From contig NZ_JASISU010000002.1 of assembly GCF_030063285.1 (NCBI RefSeq), forward strand, positions 558,001 to 622,000: DNA of 64,000 nucleotides, in the 5' to 3' direction. Every line of letters begins with the position of its first letter. The first letter of the stretch is position 1. Below are positions 10,110 through 18,261 of this stretch, piece after piece. Source of the stretch: Pseudarthrobacter sp. PS3-L1. GTDB lineage: Bacteria; Actinomycetota; Actinomycetes; Actinomycetales; Micrococcaceae. The notes under the pieces are model-generated. The model was given only the letters and a program-made list of their open reading frames with translations. It was not told the origin of the DNA and ran no database searches. The translations under genes and the position numbers were made by a program.

Positions 10110-11714
10110 TCAGGGTGCCTTCCGGATCAGGGCTAGGAACATCGCATCTGTCTGGTGGATGTGTGGCCACAGTTGGGCTGTGAGCTCGTGCCCTGCGCCC
10201 AGGTCACCGCCGAGGCTGACGGAATCCAGGACAGCTCCAGCGTCGAGGAGCTCCAAGTCCGTGCGCTTGCGCAAAACATCGGCGACGACGGCTGTGGTCT
10301 CGGCTGGATGCGGGGAGCAGGTTACGTAGGCAACCACGCCACCTGGCCGGACAGCATTCAGGGCCGAGTTCAGCAGTGCACGCTGGAGTGGCCCCAGGTC
10401 AGCAAGGTCTTTGGCAGTCCTGCGCCACCGGGATTCCGGGCGTCGACGAAGAGCACCGAGCCCGCTGCACGGAACATCGACGAGGACGCGATCAAAGGTT
10501 TCCGGCTGTTCGGTTCCAATGTCGCGTCCGTCTCCGGTCCGCACGCTCCAGGCATCACGCGGGACAGCCGAGAGTGCTGTGGTGACAAGCTTTGCCCGGT
10601 GCGGGAGGGGCTCATTCGCGAGCAGGAGGGCTCCGCGCTGGTTTGCCAGGGCAGCAAGGAGCGCAGCTTTGCCCCCGGGACCCGCACACAGGTCCAGCCA
10701 GGTCTCGTGACCGTCACCGTCGAGCTCCACCGCAGCAAGGGCACGTGCCACCAACTGCGAACCCACGTCCTGGACACGCAAGCTGCCTTCACGGACGGAC
10801 TCAAGCCGGCCCAGGTCACCGCCGCTGCTGAGTGCTGAGTCAACCACCAGGTCCCCTGGCGTTGCTCCCTCAGCGAGGGCTTCTTCGAGGGAACCGATGC
10901 CCGGCAGGGCCACAAGGTTCACGACCGGGGCAGCATTATCTGCCTCCAGGAGGTCGTTGATTTCCGAGGCTGGGCGGCCGTGGGCCACCAGGGACTGACG
11001 CATGGCCCGGACAATCCACTCGGGGTGCGCGTAACGCAGCGACGCATTGGCGGTCTCGTCGGTTGAGCCGCTGACAAGCTCCTCGATCCACTCGCCGAGG
11101 GATTTGGCAGACACCTTGCGCAGGACTGCATTGATCAGGGCGGAGGGCCCAGCACCAATCACAGCCCGGGCAAGCCCCACAGTCTGGTCCAGTGCGGCAT
11201 GGGCTGGAACGCGCATGGCCAGCAACTGGTGGGTTCCGATCCGAAGTGCGGCAAGCACTGCCGGGTCTAACTGGGCCAGGGGCCTGTCGACGCAGGTGGC
11301 GAGGATGGCGTCGTAGGTTCCCTGTCCTCGCAGAGCACCATAACTCAGCTCCGTCGCAAACCCGGCATCCCGTTTGTCCAGGTTGTGGTGCCTGATGCGG
11401 TGCGGCAGCACGAGGTTCGCGTAGGCGTCGTCGTCGGCCACCGCACGAAGGACCTCGAAGGCAACCAGGCGTGCGGGATCTGCCCGACGGGTTCGCTGTC
11501 CGGGAGTTGCGTCAGTGAAATTTTTCTGTGTGCTCCTGTTCCGTTCGCGGCCCTGCGCGTCACGCCTCCTGCCGGAACTTCCGGCTTGTTCCCGCGCAGC
11601 GCCTGGACCACCACGTTGTTCACCCTGAGAACCACCGCTGCCGGGTCCCTGACGGTGAGGCCGCTGACCGCCACGGCTGCTGCCTCCCTGCCCTGACTGT
11701 TCGGAGCCGCTCAT
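10110..11714 (-). CDS. rsmB: RsmB-family 16S rRNA (cytosine-C5) methyltransferase
   Basis: RsmB methylates C967-type cytosine of 16S rRNA with SAM. The 534-residue protein has a NusB-like RNA-binding domain (about 78-215) and a Rossmann methyltransferase domain. The latter contains WLDLCAGPGGKAALL (SAM loop), VLVDVPCSGLGALRRRPE and the catalytic-Cys motif AYVTCSPHPAET. The first 76 residues are a Gly/Arg/Ser/Gln-rich disordered extension, which could contact RNA. The ATG overlaps the fmt stop by 4 nt, in the order def-fmt-rsmB. Confidence 0.94.
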   Translation of the reverse strand: MSGSEQSGQGGSSRGGQRPHRQGPGSGGSQGEQRGGPGAAREQAGSSGRRRDAQGRERNRSTQKNFTDATPGQRTRRADPARLVAFEVLRAVADDDAYANLVLPHRIRHHNLDKRDAGFATELSYGALRGQGTYDAILATCVDRPLAQLDPAVLAALRIGTHQLLAMRVPAHAALDQTVGLARAVIGAGPSALINAVLRKVSAKSLGEWIEELVSGSTDETANASLRYAHPEWIVRAMRQSLVAHGRPASEINDLLEADNAAPVVNLVALPGIGSLEEALAEGATPGDLVVDSALSSGGDLGRLESVREGSLRVQDVGSQLVARALAAVELDGDGHETWLDLCAGPGGKAALLAALANQRGALLLANEPLPHRAKLVTTALSAVPRDAWSVRTGDGRDIGTEQPETFDRVLVDVPCSGLGALRRRPESRWRRTAKDLADLGPLQRALLNSALNAVRPGGVVAYVTCSPHPAETTAVVADVLRKRTDLELLDAGAVLDSVSLGGDLGAGHELTAQLWPHIHQTDAMFLALIRKAP

Positions 11715-12631
11715 TCGAATACCACGCTTTCAAGAGATGCCAGGCCACGGGCCCAATCGGCCGCCGCCATCATTTTTTTGCCTGCAGGTTGGATCTGGAC
11801 CAGGTGGACAGCATGCGATCCGGTGCCTACCAAGACCCGCTTGCCGTCCAGGCGAAGGACACCGGGGGCCAGGTCGATGACCGCAGGCTCACTTTTCACC
11901 GGCCCAACTTTGAGCCGCTGACCAGCAAATTCTGTCCAAGATCCGGGCTCGGGCGTGACGCCGCGAATCTGCCTGCTAATGGCCACCGCGGGATGCGTCC
12001 ACGTGATGCGGCCGTCGTTGAGCGTAAGTTTTGGCGCGAGTGTGACGTCACCTTGCTGGGGCAAAGCCACAGCGTGTCCGGTCTCGAGTGCCGAGAGCGT
12101 CTGTGTCAGCAGCACGGCCCCGCTGTGGGAGAGTCGGTACAGAAGCTCACCGGCGGTATCACCGGCATGCACCGTTTCCGTCAGCGTACCGAAAATCGGG
12201 CCGGTATCCAGGCCCTCCTCCAACTGGAACGTCACGGCACCCGTGACGTCGTCTCCAGCCATGATCGCTCGTTGCACAGGTGCTGCCCCACGCCAGCTGG
12301 GAAGAAGCGAAAAGTGCAAATTAATCCAGCCATGTTTGGGAGCGGCCAACGCCGCGGGGGGCACCAACCCGCCGTATGCCACGATGGCTGCGACATCCGC
12401 ACCTGCATTCCGGATCAGCTCGGTGACCTCAGGGGTGATTCTTGCACCGTAAATAACCGGAATTCCACGCTCCGCGGCCCGTTGCGCGACGGGCGAGGGC
12501 GTCATGACCCTCTTGCGTCCGATCGGGGCATCAGGCCGCGTCAGGACGGCGACGACGTCGAATCCAGCCGCAATCAGCGCATCAAGTGACGGAACGGCGA
12601 CCGCTGGCGTTCCCGCAAAGAGGACCCTCAC
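11711..12631 (-). CDS. fmt: Methionyl-tRNA formyltransferase
   Basis: Fmt formylates initiator Met-tRNA with 10-formyl-THF. The 306-residue protein has the catalytic triad N104, H106 and D142 in WINLHFSLLPSWRGAAPVQ and EEGLDTGPIFG, with the substrate loop RPDAPIGRKR near 32-41. A C-terminal OB-like domain follows residue 205. It overlaps def upstream and rsmB downstream by 4 nt each, a compact translation-initiation operon. Confidence 0.97.
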   Translation of the reverse strand: MRVLFAGTPAVAVPSLDALIAAGFDVVAVLTRPDAPIGRKRVMTPSPVAQRAAERGIPVIYGARITPEVTELIRNAGADVAAIVAYGGLVPPAALAAPKHGWINLHFSLLPSWRGAAPVQRAIMAGDDVTGAVTFQLEEGLDTGPIFGTLTETVHAGDTAGELLYRLSHSGAVLLTQTLSALETGHAVALPQQGDVTLAPKLTLNDGRITWTHPAVAISRQIRGVTPEPGSWTEFAGQRLKVGPVKSEPAVIDLAPGVLRLDGKRVLVGTGSHAVHLVQIQPAGKKMMAAADWARGLASLESVVFE

Positions 12632-13206
12632 TGGCCCAGGCCAAAGCTGGAACCCGCGCCGCCGAAGCTGGTTCCGACGGTTTTGGCCCGCTTTGCCGTT
12701 GTCTCTTCAGCGATGGAGTCGTAGGTGGCATTCCGGATGACCCGAAGGGCAGTTTTACGGTCCTCGCCAGTCAGCCTGTCGGTGTAGAGGACTCCGTCAA
12801 GGTGATCATTTTCATGTTGGAAGCACCGCGCAAGCATGTCCTGCGCAGCCACGCTCACTGGGACCCCGTGCATATCCACGCCTGTGATCCGGGTTGACCT
12901 GAAGCGCTGCACCGGGAAGCCCAGGCCGGGAATGGAGAGGCACCCCTCCACCACATCAGCCTGGAAGTCTGTGCTGTTCTCCAAGACGGGATTGATGATA
13001 TGACCTTCCGTCCCGTCAATACGGTAGGTGAACACGCGGAGGCTGACGCCTACCTGTGGGGCAGCCAGGCCAGCTCCCTCGACGTCTTCCATGGTCTCCA
13101 TCATGTCCGCCACGAGTTTTTCCAGCTCGGGTCCGAAGTCCGTCACGGGATCCGCCACTGTGCGGAGCACGGGATCGCCGATGATGCGGATATTCAGAAT
13201 GGCCAT
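12628..13206 (-). CDS. def: Peptide deformylase
   Basis: Def removes the formyl group that Fmt adds to the initiator methionine. The 192-residue protein has all three deformylase motifs: GAGLAAPQVG at 44-53, EGCLS with metal ligand C89, and QHENDHLDG with H131, E132 and H135. Motif 3 has Asn where Ile or Tyr is more common. The C-terminus is about 20 residues longer than minimal enzymes. It begins the def-fmt-rsmB operon and has AAGGA upstream of its ATG. Confidence 0.97.
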   Translation of the reverse strand: MAILNIRIIGDPVLRTVADPVTDFGPELEKLVADMMETMEDVEGAGLAAPQVGVSLRVFTYRIDGTEGHIINPVLENSTDFQADVVEGCLSIPGLGFPVQRFRSTRITGVDMHGVPVSVAAQDMLARCFQHENDHLDGVLYTDRLTGEDRKTALRVIRNATYDSIAEETTAKRAKTVGTSFGGAGSSFGLGQ

Positions 13207-13248
13207 GGAGGATCGGTCCTTAAGTCAGATGGCAGGGGCACACCCAGT

Positions 13249-14133
13249 TTAGTGGCTTGTCGCCTGATTGCCGTTGGGAGCGGCGGCCGGCTGTCGAACC
13301 GGCGGCGCGATGGGCAGGAGTGCCTGCCCGGCGGCCTCGGTGTCAGCAGACATTTCCCAGACCCGGCGTAGCGCACAGAACTTCCACCAGTGATGCCTGA
13401 GGACGTCCGGATTGGCCCGCACGGGGCGGACCTCAGTCTCGCCAATGGCGACCGCGAGGAGCAGCGGCGAATCACCGTATTTCCACCCCTCCCACGTTCC
13501 AGCCTCACCATCCACCAGGCTTTCTTCGGCCTTCATGCCTGCCACCAGCTGCATGACGACCTTGTCATCGAGCGGTTTAACTGTCCCGTCACGGGACGTG
13601 CCCTTGGTTTTATAGTCGATCAGGCACGTACGTCCGTTAATCTTCGCGACCAGGTCCAGCGTGCCAGCGTAGCCAACCGTGGCATTCCACACTGTGATCT
13701 CCGGCGCGAGGGGTTCGACGTCGTACAACTCCCACCATTCATCGAACCGTGCGGCAAATCCCTCTTCGCCGTTGGCGCCAAGTAACTCCCGGGTTTCCGT
13801 CACCGTGTGTGGCCTGCCCAGGGCGCGTAGCGCAACCTGCTCGCAGTAGTTGTGGACGCGATCTCCACGCCGGGCAGCATCATCCCGGTAAGTCTCTGCT
13901 GACTTCGCTGCCCTGGAAACGACCTGCCGGAGTTTGCCAGGGCTTCCGAGACTGTCAGCGAGGGCAGGGTCCTGGGCGAGGCTGTTCGCTCCCATATAGC
14001 CAAACCAGCCATCCAGGCCATGTGGCTGCTGTCCAATCACTGTGGTGATGGACGGCACGGTGTAGGGGACCGAGGTGGAGCGCGCGTACATGCGGCCATA
14101 ATCCGTGGCATGGGCCAGAAGTGGTGCGGTCAT
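13249..14133 (-). CDS. PD-(D/E)XK nuclease-like protein of unknown role
   Basis: I do not recognise a named family. The central part of this 294-residue protein has the RecB/Cas4-type nuclease signature: H94, E145 (PEITVWN), D160 in GYAGTLDL, D173 and K175 in CLIDYKTKG, and Q195 in VVMQLVAG. This is the order of the metal-binding residues and the Q-x motif in RecB-like exonucleases. The start at 14133 has GAAAGGG upstream. It lies between def and a tRNA-Val gene, with its own 42-bp spacer to def. Phage and repair exonucleases share this fold, so role and substrate remain open. Confidence 0.75.
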   Translation of the reverse strand: MTAPLLAHATDYGRMYARSTSVPYTVPSITTVIGQQPHGLDGWFGYMGANSLAQDPALADSLGSPGKLRQVVSRAAKSAETYRDDAARRGDRVHNYCEQVALRALGRPHTVTETRELLGANGEEGFAARFDEWWELYDVEPLAPEITVWNATVGYAGTLDLVAKINGRTCLIDYKTKGTSRDGTVKPLDDKVVMQLVAGMKAEESLVDGEAGTWEGWKYGDSPLLLAVAIGETEVRPVRANPDVLRHHWWKFCALRRVWEMSADTEAAGQALLPIAPPVRQPAAAPNGNQATSH

Positions 14134-14185
14134 GGAACAACCCTTTCACTGGGGTCCGACAACTTTCCCAGGCATGGGGGTCGGG

Positions 14186-14236
14186 AAAACAAAGATCCCC
14201 GCCAGCGCCGCGACGTTCTCGGGCTGACGGGGATCT
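14186..14236 (-). terminator. Rho-independent terminator after tRNA-Val(CAC)
   Basis: On the minus strand AGATCCCCG pairs with CGGGGATCT, extended past single mismatched bases by CAGC and GCTG, and is followed by TTGTTTT. It begins 4 nt beyond the tRNA 3' end and separates the tRNA from the nuclease-like gene. Confidence 0.85.
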
Positions 14237-14240
14237 CTAC

Positions 14241-14315
14241 TGGTGGGCGATACTGGGTTCGAACCAGTGACCTCTTCGGTGTGAACGAAGCGCGCTACCA
14301 CTGCGCCAATCGCCC
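14241..14315 (-). tRNA. tRNA-Val (anticodon CAC)
   Basis: A full cloverleaf can be drawn: acceptor GGGCGAT/ATCGCCC, D-stem GCGC, anticodon stem CTTCG/CGAAG with loop TTCACAC, T-arm ACTGG-TTCGAAC-CCAGT, and encoded CCA. It differs from the two Val-GAC copies nearby at only six of 75 positions, four of them in the anticodon arm. A TAGGAT -10-like box lies at 14333-14328 upstream. Confidence 0.97.
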
Positions 14316-14489
14316 CAGTGCCCTTGAATCCTAGCGGACCCTGCAGTCAAATGGGAAATCGATCCCGCAAAAACCGCCACCACAGGGCCGCACCCAAACG
14401 TCAGTCCCGCCAGGGGGCTCTACACAGTGTCCGGAACGGTGTCCGGGTTCAACCACGACCCTTCCAACAGGTCAACGCCACCTGCCGCA

Positions 14490-14507
14490 AATTACACCCG
14501 TGTAATT
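14490..14507. promoter_or_regulatory. 18-bp operator-like palindrome
   Basis: AATTACAC-CC-GTGTAATT is a perfect 8-bp inverted repeat with a 2-bp centre, AT-rich in a GC-rich setting. It looks like a dimeric regulator site. I cannot name the regulator or say which flanking tRNA unit it would affect. Confidence 0.4.
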
Positions 14508-14569
14508 CGATCAGTTCCGCGCCGTTACAGGCGAGAAAGGCGCTCGGCCCGTGCCTCACTGGCAACGAT

Positions 14570-14596
14570 TTGGCGAACCGGACAACCTCCTATAGA
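14570..14596 (+). promoter_or_regulatory. Possible promoter of the tRNA Gly-Cys-Val cluster
   Basis: TTGGCG (14570-14575) and TATAGA (14591-14596) resemble -35 and -10 boxes but are only 15 bp apart. Transcription from here would give a leader of about 55 nt before tRNA-Gly. Confidence 0.3.
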
Positions 14597-14655
14597 GTTC
14601 TTACTCGTTGGAAGCGAGGGAATGCCACTGCGGTATTGACGTTGTCTCCATTGTT

Positions 14656-14728
<73 letters not shown>

Positions 14729-14782
14729 CGCAGGACACCTTAATGATTCTGGTCCAGAGTAGATCTGGGCTGGTATCGACAG

Positions 14783-14853
14783 GGTGGGTTGGCCGAGAGG
14801 CGAGGCAGCGGCCTGCAAAGCCGTTTACACGGGTTCGAATCCCGTACCCACCT
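14783..14853 (+). tRNA. tRNA-Cys (anticodon GCA)
   Basis: Acceptor GGTGGGT/ACCCACC, D-stem GCC/GGC, anticodon stem GCGGC/GCCGT with loop CTGCAAA, and T-arm ACGGG-TTCGAAT-CCCGT. CCA is not encoded. It lies between the first Gly and first Val-GAC genes. Confidence 0.97.
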
Positions 14854-14892
14854 CGGTTTATCCATTGTTTCCAGTGAAAACTGGAAGACATT

Positions 14893-14967
14893 GGGCGATT
14901 GGCGCAGCGGTAGCGCGCTTCCCTGACACGGAAGAGGTCACTGGTTCGATCCCAGTATCGCCCACCA
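14893..14967 (+). tRNA. tRNA-Val (anticodon GAC), copy 1
   Basis: Acceptor GGGCGAT/ATCGCCC, anticodon stem CTTCC/GGAAG with loop CTGACAC, T-arm ACTGG-TTCGATC-CCAGT, and CCA encoded. It is identical to the copy at 15138. Confidence 0.98.
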
Positions 14968-14984
14968 AACGGGGAAACCCGTTT
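14967..14984 (+). terminator. Hairpin with GAAA loop after tRNA-Val copy 1
   Basis: AAACGGG-GAAA-CCCGTTT is a perfect 7-bp stem closed by a GNRA tetraloop, starting on the last A of the tRNA CCA end. The trailing T-run is short. It could be a partial terminator or a processing signal between the two halves of the cluster. Confidence 0.4.
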
Positions 14985-15022
14985 CATGCGGTTCGCAGAA
15001 TTTCTTCGGCGTTCTTCATACT

Positions 15023-15095
<73 letters not shown>

Positions 15096-15137
15096 CTCTG
15101 ATCTCTTGGAGATCCCACCCCACCAAGTATTTGGTCG

Positions 15138-15212
15138 GGGCGATTGGCGCAGCGGTAGCGCGCTTCCCTGACACGGAAGAGGTCACTGGTTCGATCCCAG
15201 TATCGCCCACCA
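15138..15212 (+). tRNA. tRNA-Val (anticodon GAC), copy 2
   Basis: The sequence is identical over 75 nt to the copy at 14893, including encoded CCA. It is the last gene of the cluster, 4 nt before the terminator stem. Confidence 0.98.
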
Positions 15213-15216
15213 TGAC

Positions 15217-15245
15217 GACACCTTCGGCCGAAGGTGTCTTTTTTT
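15217..15245 (+). terminator. Strong terminator of the tRNA cluster
   Basis: GACACCTTCGG followed directly by CCGAAGGTGTC is a perfect 11-bp inverted repeat. It is followed by seven T residues. This is the clearest intrinsic terminator in the window. Confidence 0.95.
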
Positions 15246-15390
15246 GCGTCATTGCCACGTAATGCCTGCTGGCTTACGCTGTGGGCGCACACTGGCGAAA
15301 AACGGCCCGGTCGCCTAGGAAGTCGACCTCGGTCTGGGTACTATCAGTCGCAGAGGGGCAATTTGGCTCCGCGATTGAAGGGAGGTGCTC

Positions 15391-15660
15391 GTGGGACTAA
15401 TTGACGATCTCAAGGGCAAGGCTCAGGGCCTCGTTAAGGGCAACGAAGAGGCCATCAGGAACGGCATTGAAAAAGCCGGCGATTTTGTCGATTCGAAGAC
15501 GGGCGGAAAGTACGCCGGTCACATCGACAAGGTCCAGGATGGCGCTGGTAAACTCGTTGACAAGGTAGACGGGGATTCGACTCCCAGCAGCACGGACAAG
15601 CAGCCACCGGCGCAAACGCCGCCGCCTGCTTTCCCACCCACTGCGGACAAGACTCCGTAA
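15391..15660 (+). CDS. Small Rv0909/MT0933-type antitoxin-family protein
   Basis: The 89-residue hydrophilic protein has the pattern of MT0933-like antitoxins: VGLIDDLKGKAQGLVKGN, then GIEKAGDFVDSKTGGKYAGHIDKVQD, then a Pro-rich tail from about residue 63. The GTG at 15391 is chosen over the GTG at 15385 because GAAGGGAGG sits 5 nt ahead of it. No toxin gene is adjacent. Proteins of this family are widespread in actinobacteria and often stand alone, so a toxin-neutralising role is uncertain and a small stress-type protein is possible. Confidence 0.75.
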   Translation: MGLIDDLKGKAQGLVKGNEEAIRNGIEKAGDFVDSKTGGKYAGHIDKVQDGAGKLVDKVDGDSTPSSTDKQPPAQTPPPAFPPTADKTP

Positions 15661-15705
15661 CTCTCGAGATTCTGCAGTCGTCTGACTGCCCAAGTACGTC
15701 AAACA

Positions 15706-15749
15706 GGGCACAGATCCGCCGTGAGGCAGCGTCTGTGCCCTTGGCGTTT
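15706..15749 (+). terminator. Terminator-like hairpin after the antitoxin-family gene
   Basis: GGGCACAGA (15706-15714) pairs perfectly with TCTGTGCCC (15732-15740) across a 17-nt loop. TTGGCGTTT follows. The T-run is imperfect. Confidence 0.6.
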
Positions 15750-15754
15750 AACAA

Positions 15755-15795
15755 ATAAACATGAACCCCACGCTGCGGGTAGGGTTCATGTTTAT
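15755..15795. promoter_or_regulatory. 14-bp inverted repeat straddling the benE start
   Basis: ATAAACATGAACCC (15755-15768) and GGGTTCATGTTTAT (15782-15795) form a perfect inverted repeat with a 13-bp centre. The right arm contains the GTAGGG that could bind the ribosome, and it ends on the ATG at 15794. It could be an operator for a dimeric regulator, an RNA hairpin hiding the start, or a second terminator. Confidence 0.55.
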
Positions 15796-17020
15796 GCGCC
15801 AACCACGGGGTACCCAGTCCTCCCCCGCCACAGCCGAGAACCTCGCACAGCCGGTCATAGCCGGAATCGTGACGGCACTGGTCGGCTTTACCTCATCGTT
15901 TGCCGTGGTTCTTGCTGGACTTCAGAGCGTCGGCGCAAGTCCAGCCCAGGCAGCGTCAGGACTGCTGGCCCTGACGCTGGTGTTCGGTGTAGGTGTCCTC
16001 TGGCTCTCGTGGCGCTCCAGAGCCCCTGTCACGCTGGCATGGTCCACCCCTGGGGCGGCCCTTTTAGCTGGGTCCGCAGCACTCACAGCAGGGTGGCCAG
16101 CCGCCGTCGGAGCCTTTATAGCCGTCGGATTCCTGATCGTCCTGACAGGACTCATCCCGGCCCTTGGCAGGTTGCTGACCAGAATCCCGGATTCCCTGGC
16201 CCAGGCAATGCTTGCGGGCGTCCTGCTTCCGCTGTGCCTGGCCCCCATCCAAGCGCTCGGAACAGTTCCCCTGCTGGTGGCACCGGTCATTGCCTGCTGG
16301 CTGGTCATGATGCGATTTGCGCCGCGCTGGTCAGTCCCCGCCGCCCTGCTCGTTGCCCTCGCTGTGATCGGGATCAGCCTAGCGCTGGCTGGGACGCCCG
16401 TCCGAACAGGGACCCTCCTCCCAGCACTGGTGTGGACCACCCCAGCATTCAGCCCGCAGGCCCTGGTCGGAATCGCGATTCCCCTTTTCATCGTCACCAT
16501 GGCCTCGCAGAATATCCCGGGGGTGGCGGTGATGACGTCCTTTGGCTATCCGACGCCGTGGCGTCCGGCCATGCTGGTCACAGGCGTTGGCACAGCGCTT
16601 GCCGCGCCTTTTGGGGGCCATGCCATCAACCTTGCCGCCCTTAGCGCAGCCCTCTCCGCTGGCCCCGAGGCAGGGCACGACCGTTCCCGGCGCTGGATTG
16701 CCGCTTTCACCTCTGGCCTGGCATACCTGGTGCTGGCAGCGTTTTCTGCAGCACTGGTGACGCTTGTCTCCGCCGCACCCCAGGGCATGCTGGAGACTGT
16801 TGCCGGCCTGGCGCTCCTGGGAACACTCGCTGCCGCTATTTCGGCTGCGCTGGAAAGGGTTGAAGACCGCATCCCGGCTGCCATCACCTTCCTGGTGGCA
16901 GCGTCCGGACTCGCCTTCGCAGGCATCGCGGCGGCGTTCTGGGCCCTGCTGGCTGGACTCCTCGTCCGATCGGTTCTTCGTAGGAGGAAGGAGCCGGTGG
17001 ACCCGGCAGCCACGGTCTAG
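15794..17020 (+). CDS. benE: BenE-type benzoate/H+ symporter family transporter
   Basis: The protein of about 408 residues is an inner-membrane transporter with 11-12 hydrophobic segments. It has BenE-family features: ENLAQPVIAGIVTALVGFTSSFAVVLAG near the start, a WSTPGAALL loop, and MASQNIPGVAVMTSFGY with GGHAINLAALSAAL in the middle. BenE members import aromatic acids with protons, but no catabolic gene is nearby, so the substrate is not established. An ATG at 15761 is in frame but has no ribosome site and lies inside the left arm of the inverted repeat, so 15794 is preferred. The stop shares a CTAG with that of zapE. Confidence 0.8.
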   Translation: MRQPRGTQSSPATAENLAQPVIAGIVTALVGFTSSFAVVLAGLQSVGASPAQAASGLLALTLVFGVGVLWLSWRSRAPVTLAWSTPGAALLAGSAALTAGWPAAVGAFIAVGFLIVLTGLIPALGRLLTRIPDSLAQAMLAGVLLPLCLAPIQALGTVPLLVAPVIACWLVMMRFAPRWSVPAALLVALAVIGISLALAGTPVRTGTLLPALVWTTPAFSPQALVGIAIPLFIVTMASQNIPGVAVMTSFGYPTPWRPAMLVTGVGTALAAPFGGHAINLAALSAALSAGPEAGHDRSRRWIAAFTSGLAYLVLAAFSAALVTLVSAAPQGMLETVAGLALLGTLAAAISAALERVEDRIPAAITFLVAASGLAFAGIAAAFWALLAGLLVRSVLRRRKEPVDPAATV

Positions 17021-18060
17021 GCCGCGGCTACTTTGCCTTCCTGGCCCTCGCGTGCAAGCGCGGTAAGGCGTGAGACAGCCCGGAAGTACTTCTTCATGTA
17101 GCCCCCGGTCATCATCTCCTCAGTGAAGAGGTTGTCGAACGCCACGCCACTGGCCAGGATGGGTACGTCCTTGTCATACAGCCTGTCAGCGAGGACAACG
17201 AAGCGAAGTGCCACGGACTGCTCGGTGATGGTGTGGACATCGCGCCAGACCACACCGTCAACACCGTCAAGAAGCTGCCTGTAGCGGCTGGGATGCACGC
17301 CGGCAAGGTGGTCGATCAGGGTTGCAAAATCGTCCTGGGCTACTGTTTTTCCTTCAAAGTCGGACGCGATGCGACCGGAGAGCTCGCTGTTTCTCAACGG
17401 CGCAGGAGCGTCGGGCAGCCCACGGTGCCGGAAGTCCTCCCCGTCAATACGCAGAACGTCGAACTGGTCCGCCAGGACCTGGATCTCCCGCTGGAAATCG
17501 ACGGCAGCAAACCGGCCATCACCCAGGGACCCCGGCAGGGTGTTTGACGTGGCAGCCAGCTTCACCCCGGCGTCGGCCAGTTCCCGCATCAGCCGGGACA
17601 TCAGCACAGTGTCTCCCGGATCATCCAGTTCAAACTCATCGATGCACACCAGCCTGTAGCTGCTCAGTGCTTCCACAGTCTTGCGAAACGACAGCGCACC
17701 GACAAGGTTTGTGTATTCCACAAAGGTGCCAAAAGCCTTGGGCCCAGGAGCTGCGTGCCACAGGGAGGCGAGGAGGTGGGTCTTGCCCACACCAAACCCG
17801 CCGTCAAGGTAGATCCCTGCACGTGAGGTCTCCTTTTTGCTGAACATCTTCTTGAAGAAGCCGCCGGAATCGCCGGTTCCTACACCAGCGGCAAAACCCT
17901 CGAGCGCCTGCACCGCAGCGCCCTGGCTGGGCTGGGCCGGATCCGGACGGTAGCTGGCAAAGGACACCTCACCAAACCTGGGCGAGGGATAAAATCCGTT
18001 GAGGAGCTCGTCCACCGAGACTTTCGGCGTCCGCGCGGTGAGCTGTTCAATCTGTGCCAA
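17017..18060 (-). CDS. zapE: ZapE/AFG1-family ATPase
   Basis: This is a cytosolic P-loop ATPase of the AFG1 family; in proteobacteria ZapE acts at the division ring and family members aid protein turnover. It has [16 protein letters not shown] (Walker A, 87-94), [15 protein letters not shown] (Walker B, about 136-145) and a sensor-like AATSNTLP. The frame is open far upstream to 18690 but that part is antisense to the sulfurtransferase. The TTG at 18060 is chosen because family-like sequence (AQIEQLTAR) begins there, giving 347 residues. The ribosome site is weak, so the start is uncertain by a few codons. Confidence 0.85.
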   Translation of the reverse strand: MAQIEQLTARTPKVSVDELLNGFYPSPRFGEVSFASYRPDPAQPSQGAAVQALEGFAAGVGTGDSGGFFKKMFSKKETSRAGIYLDGGFGVGKTHLLASLWHAAPGPKAFGTFVEYTNLVGALSFRKTVEALSSYRLVCIDEFELDDPGDTVLMSRLMRELADAGVKLAATSNTLPGSLGDGRFAAVDFQREIQVLADQFDVLRIDGEDFRHRGLPDAPAPLRNSELSGRIASDFEGKTVAQDDFATLIDHLAGVHPSRYRQLLDGVDGVVWRDVHTITEQSVALRFVVLADRLYDKDVPILASGVAFDNLFTEEMMTGGYMKKYFRAVSRLTALAREGQEGKVAAA

Positions 18061-18261
18061 GGGGATCCATTCTGGAAGTGCGGGTATCTCCCACAGAATA
18101 CCGGCAAGCTGGCATGGGCCCTGCCGCGTCGAAGCCGGCGCACGGACGTGAGCAAGAGCATATTTCCCAACGTTAACGTTCTTACGCAGCAGGCTGCAGC
18201 CATGACTAGGGTGGAAGGTGGGTACACCCACCGAGTATTTTCCAGTGAAAGGCCATGCACC

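Larger units (their letters stand above)
14316..14655. other. 340-bp gap between divergent tRNA units
   Basis: No protein gene is evident. The left end should carry the promoter of tRNA-Val(CAC), with TAGGAT on the minus strand at 14333-14328. The right end should carry the promoter of the plus-strand tRNA cluster. In between are a tandem GTGTCCGG repeat near 14428 and an 18-bp palindrome at 14490-14507. Confidence 0.6.

Noticed and set aside
14316..14655. Small protein gene in the tRNA gap
   Set aside because: Short frames exist but lack ribosome sites and overlap the palindrome and promoter-like elements.
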